Below, piece after piece: positions 58,006 to 64,000 of a stretch of DNA of 64,000 nt. The translations under genes and the position numbers were made by a program. The first letter of the stretch is position 1. The number at the start of each line of letters is the position of its first letter. The stretch comes from JAPORY01 sp965215385 (lineage in GTDB: Bacteria; Pseudomonadota; Alphaproteobacteria; Rhodobacterales; Rhodobacteraceae): NCBI GenBank assembly GCA_965215385.1, contig OZ244059.1, positions 2,356,001 through 2,420,000 on the forward strand, given 5' to 3'. The notes under the pieces are model-generated. The model made no database searches, was not told the origin of the DNA, and saw nothing but the letters and a program-made list of their open reading frames with translations.

Positions 58006-60033
58006 ATGGAAATTTTTGCCGTTGCACTACCGGCCCTCGCGGATGCCGCCAGCCTGATATTTCAACCCATTGTTTTGGGTTATCTCGTCCTTGGCGTTCT
58101 GATGGGATTGTGTATCGGCGTCTTCCCCGGCTTGGGCGGGATTGCTGGTCTCTCGTTACTCTTGCCCTTTATGTTCGGCATGGACCCGGCATTAGGGCTC
58201 GCCTTGATGATCGGGATGGTTGCGGTGGTGCCGACCTCGGACACCTTCGCCTCAGTCTTGATGGGGATACCGGGCTCTTCGGCATCACAAGCAACCGTTC
58301 TAGATGGCTTCCCGCTCGCTAAGAAGGGGGAAGCCGCCCGCGCCTTGTCGGCCGCATTTTCCGCATCGCTCTTTGGTGGTCTCGTTGGTGCCGCCTTTTT
58401 GACGGCCTTTATCCTCGTTGCGAGACCAATCGTTCTGGAGTTTCGGACCCCCGAACTCTTGATGATCACGCTCTTTGGCCTCTCAATGGTCGGTATCCTA
58501 GCGGGTCGAGTCGCCATGAAAGGCCTCGTCGCTGCTGGCCTTGGGATGCTGATTGGCACAATCGGCGAGGGTGACAGTGCTGGCGAACTTCGAATGGCAA
58601 GCTATGATATCCCCTATCTTGTCGATGGTTTCAAACTGGTCATCGTCGGTTTGGGTATTTTTGCGATCCCGGAAATTATCGCCTTGCTCCGCGCTGATCG
58701 TGCCATTGCCGATCGCAATCCCCTCGGTGGTGGATGGCTAAACGGCGTGCGCGATTGGTTCGCGAATCTCTGGCTAAGTGTGCGGTGTTCGATCATTGGC
58801 GTGATTGTCGGCGTCATTCCCGGATTGGGCGGCTCAGTCGTTGATTGGATTGCCTACGGACACTCAGTGCAAACTAGCCGCGATAAGTCAAACTTTGGCA
58901 GCGGCGAAATTCGAGGGGTCATTGGGCCCGAAAGTTCCAACAATGCAAAGGAAGGCGGTGGTTTGGTTCCGACCTTGCTTTTTGGCATTCCGGGGTCGGG
59001 CTCGATGGCAATATTTATCGGCGCAATCGCGTTGCTCGGAGCGGGCAACATTGAAGTTGGTCCCTCAATGCTCAAGAATAATCTTGATATTACCTACGCC
59101 ATCGTCTGGTTGCTGGCGTTAGCCAATGTTGTTGGTACGCTGATCTGCATCGCCGCTTCAGGTGCTATTGCCAGGCTAACGACTATTCCCTTCGTGCTGT
59201 TGGCGCCATTCTTGCTCATGATTATTTCCTTTGCGGCTTTCCAATCTGGGCAAAGCCTCATGGATTTAGTAGCACTGTTTGGAATCGGTTTTCTGGGAAT
59301 TATGATGCGCCGCTTTGATTGGTCGCGGCCCGCCTTTCTGATTGGTTTCGTGTTATCGAATCCGGCCGAAACTTACGCCAATCAAGCGGTCCAAATTGCC
59401 CAATCCCGGTTTCGAAAAAGCTTTGAAGATGGGATCGATTATATATTTTCGCCCATCGTAATTGTTTTGATCATTCTAACATTGGTGTCGGTCATAATTG
59501 GCCTACGCCAAGCCAAGCAGATCATGGCCGAGGGAGCGGTGAAGAGCGGTCAGAAACCAGCCGCAACAATTTTTACCTTGGCTATTTTTGCGTATCTTAT
59601 TCTCGCCTATGTAAATGCCGCTTTGATACCGGATTACGCCGCCGCAGATCGGATATTCCCGCGATTTGTTGCGGGCGTATCACTTGTAGGCTGCGCAATT
59701 TTGCTCCTTCAGATGATTCGAAAACCAAACACAGATGCGATCTTTGCGGATCGCGAGGCGGTTGGCAATGACCAGCCCTTACAGGGATTATGGTCTACGC
59801 TCGGTTGGTTTGCAGTGCTCTTGATCCTCACGGCCGTGGTCGGATTTATCATGGCGCTAACCGTCTTTTTATTGTTATTCTTACGCTATCGGGCTGGTCG
59901 GAGTTGGGGCTTTGCTGGCCTCTATACCCTTGCGGGTATCGCCTTCATGAGCCTGTTAGCAGGATTATTGAACCGTGATTTTCCGCCGGGTTTGTTGCAA
60001 GAATTTGTAGACTTGCCGTGGCCGCTGGGGTGA
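58006..60033 (+). CDS. TctA-TctB fusion, membrane subunit of a tricarboxylate transporter
   Basis: A 675-residue polytopic membrane protein. Residues 1-505 are TctA: GLCIGVFPGLGGIAGLSLLLP near the N-terminus, SDTFASVLMGIPGSSASQAT, a second FGIPGSGSMAIFIGA repeat and about 10-12 membrane helices. From about 520 on, four further helices (IFAYLILAYVNAALIPDYAAADRIFPRF and AVLLILTAVVGFIMAL) match the small TctB subunit, which is usually a separate gene. It forms the sodium- or proton-driven channel served by TctC. The stop overlaps the next gene's GTG start (GTGA). Confidence 0.9.
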   Translation: MEIFAVALPALADAASLIFQPIVLGYLVLGVLMGLCIGVFPGLGGIAGLSLLLPFMFGMDPALGLALMIGMVAVVPTSDTFASVLMGIPGSSASQATVLDGFPLAKKGEAARALSAAFSASLFGGLVGAAFLTAFILVARPIVLEFRTPELLMITLFGLSMVGILAGRVAMKGLVAAGLGMLIGTIGEGDSAGELRMASYDIPYLVDGFKLVIVGLGIFAIPEIIALLRADRAIADRNPLGGGWLNGVRDWFANLWLSVRCSIIGVIVGVIPGLGGSVVDWIAYGHSVQTSRDKSNFGSGEIRGVIGPESSNNAKEGGGLVPTLLFGIPGSGSMAIFIGAIALLGAGNIEVGPSMLKNNLDITYAIVWLLALANVVGTLICIAASGAIARLTTIPFVLLAPFLLMIISFAAFQSGQSLMDLVALFGIGFLGIMMRRFDWSRPAFLIGFVLSNPAETYANQAVQIAQSRFRKSFEDGIDYIFSPIVIVLIILTLVSVIIGLRQAKQIMAEGAVKSGQKPAATIFTLAIFAYLILAYVNAALIPDYAAADRIFPRFVAGVSLVGCAILLLQMIRKPNTDAIFADREAVGNDQPLQGLWSTLGWFAVLLILTAVVGFIMALTVFLLLFLRYRAGRSWGFAGLYTLAGIAFMSLLAGLLNRDFPPGLLQEFVDLPWPLG

Positions 60034-61103
60034 ACAAGAAGGCAATACCGTTTTGGTTCATGCGGGGTGGAACCTCGCGTGGTGCTTACTTCCGCCGTAG
60101 CGATTTGCCACACCATAGCAACGAACTCTCTGACCTGTTGATTGCAATAATGGGCGCGGGACATCCACAAAACATTGATGGCCTCGGCGGCGGCACTTCG
60201 GTCACAACCAAAGTAGCAATGCTCTCGGCGTCCGCGGATGATTGGGCCGACATTGATTACTTCTTTGCACAGGTTGGGGTTGAGACGCGCACGGTAGACT
60301 ACAGGCCAACCTGCGGAAATATACTCGCCGGCGTGGGACCTGCGGCCATTGAGATGGGACTAATCACTGCTGCCGAGGAGTTCGTTCAGATACGAATCCG
60401 AGCGGTCAACACCGGGGCTCGCATTGTCGCGACGGTAACGACAGATGAAGACGGGAGTGTCGTTTATAATGGGGATATTGCGATCGCTGGTGTTCACGGT
60501 ACCTCTGCACCGGTAAATCTAGAATTTCGCGACTTGGTTGGTAGTGTGACAGGCAAGATGTTTCCGACCGGAGCCCTCACCGATCAAATCGATGGCGTTA
60601 CAGTGACCTGTATGGATGTCACAATGCCAATGGTCATCGCGAAAGCCGAAGCGTTTGATTTAACGGGCTCGGAAACACCTGAGAAATTGAACTCAGATCG
60701 AAATTTGCTCGCTCGACTTGAAGCTGTTCGGATTGCGGCGGGACAGCGCATGGGCCTGGGCGATGTTGCGAAGTCCGTGACGCCAAAGTTGGGCTTGATT
60801 AGTGCGCCAGTCGTAGGGGGCCATGCGCGCGTTCGATATTTCACGCCCGCGACATGTCATCCGACGCTCGCGGTAACGGGTTCTCAGTGTATTGCCGCCT
60901 GTTTGCTCGCGCCGGGCACAGTTACTGATGGTCTTATCGCCAAGCCAGATCGAACTTCGATGGTCATCACCTTGGAACATCCGATGGGCAGTATCGACGT
61001 GTCAATGGCATACTGTTATCGTCAACAAGAACTAGCGGTTATTTCTGCTGGATTGGTGCGAACGGCTCGCAAGATTGCGGTCGGAGAGGTTTTTGTGCCC
61101 TAG
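60030..61103 (+). CDS. PrpF/4-oxalomesaconate tautomerase-family isomerase
   Basis: A 357-residue protein of the PrpF fold: IPFWFMRGGTSRGAYFRRSDLP at the start, GLGGGTSVTTKVAM, RPTCGNILAGVGPAAIEMGL with the catalytic-type cysteine, and SQCIAACLLAPGTV. Members isomerise unsaturated di- and tricarboxylates such as 4-oxalomesaconate or 2-methylaconitate. GTG 60030 overlaps the transporter stop by four bases and is preferred over GTG 60018. Its place at the end of the tct operon suggests that the imported tricarboxylate is its substrate or a precursor; the exact compound is unknown. Confidence 0.9.
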   Translation: MNKKAIPFWFMRGGTSRGAYFRRSDLPHHSNELSDLLIAIMGAGHPQNIDGLGGGTSVTTKVAMLSASADDWADIDYFFAQVGVETRTVDYRPTCGNILAGVGPAAIEMGLITAAEEFVQIRIRAVNTGARIVATVTTDEDGSVVYNGDIAIAGVHGTSAPVNLEFRDLVGSVTGKMFPTGALTDQIDGVTVTCMDVTMPMVIAKAEAFDLTGSETPEKLNSDRNLLARLEAVRIAAGQRMGLGDVAKSVTPKLGLISAPVVGGHARVRYFTPATCHPTLAVTGSQCIAACLLAPGTVTDGLIAKPDRTSMVITLEHPMGSIDVSMAYCYRQQELAVISAGLVRTARKIAVGEVFVP

Positions 61104-61133
61104 CTTCGATTCCCAACTAGAAGAATCTATATG

Positions 61134-61162
61134 AATTACTGGAGCGGAAAAAGCCAGTAATT
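61134..61162 (+). terminator. Probable terminator of the tct operon
   Basis: AATTACTGG at 61134-61142 pairs with CCAGTAATT at 61154-61162, followed by TTGATC. The loop of 11 bases and the short T run make it a weak terminator candidate. Confidence 0.45.
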
Positions 61163-61839
61163 TTGATCTCGTCCCGCATTCCAGATCGTTTTGCCCCAAT
61201 CCGGTGGCAAAATTGCGGTTTTCCGCCACCGACATCGAGTCCTAAATCATTGCTACTAGCGTTTTGGTCACCATTTGTCACATTGCTATTATGACCTAGC
61301 ACTTGGATTACACGCGCGGTGAAGCCACGACCACTGTGCCCAACATCCACGGCTCTTCCCGCCAATACCGCATATTGGCCACTGTTTGGCCTCCACAATA
61401 CAAAAATGTGTGGATTTGAGACGATTTTGCGACGAGCGCAATGTTTCTTGATCGGGAGTCCCGTTTGGGTCTACGTGAGGTGAGTCTTGAGACCTATCAT
61501 GCGACTCTGAAATGTTCTGTCGGCTGCTTCAAATTGGCCTGAACTATGACGTTTGGAAGGGGTAGACAAACATAAAGTCGATTCCGCACCCGGTACTAGC
61601 CAAAGAGGCTCAACAAGTCGGCAACTCCGATTTCTCAGTAGTTGCTGGTGACATTTTAGTATGACAAATTTCTCTCAATGGCGGGATGTCCGAAGCCTGA
61701 TCACTCCCGCCTTCAAGTTGCTGTAAACGTCATGGTCAAGTTCGTGGCATGTGATCAAGTAGCTTTGCAATCAATGGTGCGCGCAGTATTATAACAAACG
61801 AGCGCACGGTATGATGAGTTACAACAAAGGCGACATCAG
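61163..61839. other. Intergenic region
   Basis: Nearly 680 bases without a supported gene. A second weak stem (CGGTGGC near 61181 with GCCACCG near 61225) is visible. A minus-strand frame at 61117-61398 is open but overlaps the terminator and has no recognised domain. Confidence 0.3.
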
Positions 61840-61990
61840 TGTCAGCGATCAGAGCCAAATTGCCGATGGTCTTGTCGCCGAGCTAGATCGACGTTGCAAT
61901 GGCCTACAGCTATTGTCAATAAGCTTGAAATTATTGCTGCAGGATTGGAGCGGACCGCCCGCAAGATCGACGTGGGAAAGGATCTGTGCC
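61840..61990 (+). pseudogene. Degenerate 3' end of a second PrpF-family gene
   Basis: ADGLVAELDR in one frame lines up with TDGLIAKPDR of the intact gene, and after frame changes EIIAAGLERTARKIDVGK lines up with AVISAGLVRTARKIAVGE near its end. At DNA level GTCAATAAG...ATTATTGCTGCAGGATTGG matches the intact 3' end with scattered changes. About 130 bases in the middle of the tail are missing or altered. It is an old paralogous remnant in the same orientation as the intact gene. Confidence 0.6.
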
Positions 61991-62050
61991 TAACCAATCT
62001 TGCAACGCAAATTCGAATATTGGTGAAGTCGTTTAGAAACGAGGAATGAA

Positions 62051-62284
62051 ATGGGTATTGAACAATCAATTTCGCAAGCGAAAGCCAGTCTGAGTGACGC
62101 GTATCGACAGTTGACCTTGGAGATTCGTACCTACCCAACGCCGGTTGCCGGATGTGACGAGCAGTACAATCACTTCCTCAGTTATCGCAACGCTGTCTCG
62201 GAGGCACTTCAAGCTTTAGAACGGCCGCAATTTGTTGCCACGCCGCGCTGTTTGCAGTCTGGCGACCCAGTAGAGAGCAGGTAA
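62051..62284 (+). CDS. Small conserved-looking protein
   Basis: A 77-residue frame preceded by GAGGA at six bases from the ATG. It is mostly helical: SISQAKASLSDAYRQLTLEIRTYP, then TPVAGCDEQYNHFLSYRNAVSEALQALE. The EIRxYPTPVAGCDEQxN segment is like small hypothetical proteins I recall from alphaproteobacteria, without known function. No membrane segment or signal. It stands alone. Confidence 0.55.
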   Translation: MGIEQSISQAKASLSDAYRQLTLEIRTYPTPVAGCDEQYNHFLSYRNAVSEALQALERPQFVATPRCLQSGDPVESR

Positions 62285-62895
62285 AGGCGAGCAGGTCTTC
62301 GCAGACAGTCCAGCATGCGACGCCATCGAGCTTCATTTTCGCATGAGGCATTGATCACTTAGCCGCATCGTGACCTTACAGTCGTAGATTTAAAGATGAG
62401 CGTTGCTGACCGGCAAGGAGGCTTAGCGGTAGGCCTGACTGCAAAGCAGGCCCTTCGCTGGACGAACTTTGAGGGACAAATCTTCTGCCCTCGCGATCAA
62501 ACTGTGCCAGCACTGCCATCATCACGTCCGTCTCAACAAGGTTGCGGGCTGTTAGGCCAAGACGACAGTCACGCTTACGCATAGCACCATCGACTACCAA
62601 CCGGTCGCATCGCCGAACAGCGCACTCAGAGCCTCTAAAACTCGGCCGCCGTTCGTATGGAAACTGACTCTCGGTCCGCCGTGAAAACGCATTTTCCAAC
62701 TTCACCAGTCGCGGCTTTGTCTGGTTTGTCGTCACTTCATTCAAGTATTGAACAAAACCAGAAGAGTGGTGTATTACGTGTACAAATAGTTGACGGGAAA
62801 TCGCATTTAGTACAAAGCCTTGTCGTGGCAGTTGCTTTCAGCACGTAGATGCAGAATTAGTACCAAACTGACACCCAACCCTCCTAAATTTTCAT
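62285..62895. other. Intergenic region
   Basis: About 610 bases. A GC-rich plus-strand segment at 62405-62455 resembles part of a tRNA (AGCGGTAGGCCTG, then CTGCAAAG) but lacks a T arm. No supported gene. The promoter of the next gene should lie near 62780-62880. Confidence 0.3.
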
Positions 62896-64000
62896 GCAAG
62901 CCAAGAACATAAATCCCCAGATGCTTTTTTGGGCAAGATCAGAAACGGGGGCGTCGCTCGAGGAAGCTGCGAAGAAAATTGGATTAAAAGACAGCAAACA
63001 GTCATCCGCTGCTGAAAAGCTTCGAGCATTTGAGAACGGCGAAAACCACCCTACAAAACGGCAACTTTTCCGTATTGCCGAAGTTCTTCGTCGTTCTTTG
63101 ATAACATTTTACTTAGAAACTCCTCCGATCAAAGATAATCGAAATAGTGATTTTCGTCGGACGAATGCTGTCTTAACTGAACGGGACCAAGGTATTTTGG
63201 AGGCCTTGGTAAGAAACATCAGAACGCGGCAAGATTTGACTATCCAAGTCTTGATCGAAGAGGAAAACCCAGAACCGCTCGATTTTGTCGATTCCATGAA
63301 CATTGCTGAATCGTCAGAAGCTGCCGTAGAAAGAGTAAAGCGGGCATTGGGGCTTCTGGAAAGCCCGATAAGAATTCGAAAGAATCCAAAGAAACTCTTC
63401 AAAATACTTCGCCATCGGGTTGAGAGGCTTGGTGTTTATGTCTTGTTGGCCACAGACTATGGGCCTTTTAGGTCAAGCCTTAGTGGGCAAATTTTTCGGG
63501 GCCTGGCCATCTCGGACCCTATTGCTCCATTTGTTGTAATTTATCGCCGTGATAATGAGTCCACGTGGTCATTCACCCTCCTGCATGAATTAATCCATCT
63601 TTTCCTCGGGCATACTGGGATTAGCGGTGCATTTGAAGCTACGACTAGCAATCGTACCGAAGGTTTTTGCAACGCAATCGCTGGTAAGATTTTGCTCCCG
63701 GATTATGATCTCAAGGGATTGGTAATAGGAAAATCTGTGCCTGAGATTCGGCAAGCGATTGCCGATATCTCAATGGATTATTCTGTGAGTATGCATATGG
63801 TAGCTTATCGATTACAGCAGAATAATCTTATAACATCTGATCAGTACCGCCGATTTGCGAGTGAACTCACAAAATACGGGCACGAACAACAAGAAAGGCA
63901 AAGTGTCGAATCAGGAAAGCAAGCCAAAACTGGCGGTCCGTCTATTTATGTACTGCAAAAACACCGAGTCGGCTTGCCGCTCTTAGAATTGGTGGGGCGC
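62896..64000 (+). CDS. XRE/ImmA-IrrE regulator-metallopeptidase, 3' end outside window
   Basis: The frame starts at ATG 62896 and is open to the end of the window (368 codons). The first 60 residues form an intact helix-turn-helix of the type missing in the 5997-7187 copy: NPQMLFWARSETGASLEEAA, then LRAFENGENHPTKRQLFRIAE. The peptidase motif is LLHELIHLFLGH near residue 230. Such proteins pair with PIN-domain partners that usually follow directly; that gene would be beyond the window. Sequence similarity to the left-hand copy is only at family level. Confidence 0.88.

Noticed and set aside
61117..61398. A 93-codon minus-strand frame after the PrpF gene
   Set aside because: It starts opposite the intergenic region, runs through a probable terminator and has no recognised domain.
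62405..62480. tRNA-like sequence (AGCGGTAGGCCTG, CTGCAAAG)
   Set aside because: The anticodon-like stem has a mismatch, there is no T-arm sequence and no acceptor pairing; not a tRNA gene.
62376..62744. A 122-codon minus-strand frame
   Set aside because: Considered as a transposase remnant, but no transposase motif could be placed.
1..64000. CRISPR arrays, rRNA and tRNA genes
   Set aside because: No regularly spaced repeats, rRNA motifs or complete cloverleaf candidates were noticed by eye; a tRNA scan would be decisive.

Overview
This 64 kb window comes from a bacterial chromosome, almost certainly an alphaproteobacterium of moderate GC content. The evidence is a TrcR (DUF1013) cell-cycle regulator, a DUF3576 lipoprotein placed before leuS-lptE-holA, a RibB-like/RibA fusion, SoeABC sulfite dehydrogenase, Rhodobacter-type porins and RepC-type plasmid replication fragments. 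I cannot place it more precisely. All of this is read from sequence by eye and from knowledge of the families; no searches were run.

Layout. (a) 1-7.2 kb is the edge of a defence island: the 3' end of a BREX locus (pglZ, brxL), a PIN-domain gene with an unknown partner, and a decayed ImmA/IrrE-PIN pair. (b) 7.7-13.7 kb carries an animal-type deoxyribose-phosphate aldolase followed by a two-domain ALDH16-like protein that has lost its catalytic residues, an OmpR-type response regulator, ribA and an L,D-transpeptidase. (c) An ISKra4-family element lies at 13.9-15.4 kb. (d) 16.2-20.9 kb encodes the cytoplasmic sulfite:quinone oxidoreductase SoeABC. (e) 21.1-23.3 kb holds a secreted-protein gene with a 13-C tract over its signal peptide, and a frameshifted Clp-fold serine protease gene. 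(f) 23.7-43.4 kb is mainly core genome: parE, trcR, a quinone oxidoreductase, the SRP RNA, smpB, a sulfurtransferase, a frameshifted aminotransferase, amt, a class A PBP, an enol-lactonase-like hydrolase, the DUF3576-leuS-lptE-holA operon and a porin.

(g) 43.5-56.1 kb is a scrambled accessory region. It has a retropepsin-like gene coupled to yggS, a DUF262-HNH-HEPN nuclease, a second porin without its signal peptide, RepC-like fragments on both sides of a broken integrase, an IS30 remnant, a truncated DNA methyltransferase joined to a near-identical 661 bp piece of the DUF262 gene, and an intact integrase with ordered 9-bp repeats before its start. (h) 56.8-61.1 kb is a tripartite tricarboxylate transporter operon (tctC, a tctA-tctB fusion) ending in a PrpF/4-oxalomesaconate tautomerase gene; a degenerate piece of a second PrpF gene follows. 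(i) The right end has a small conserved-looking gene and the start of another ImmA/IrrE regulator-protease that runs off the window.

The observations I rate highest are the poly-C tract that holds a secreted-protein gene out of frame with its best start site, the BrxL whose C-terminus resembles the MIT_C (PLD-like) domain of eukaryotic MITD1, the DERA/ALDH16 pair with a dead ALDH domain, and the duplicated, recombining DUF262/methyltransferase/RepC/integrase region.
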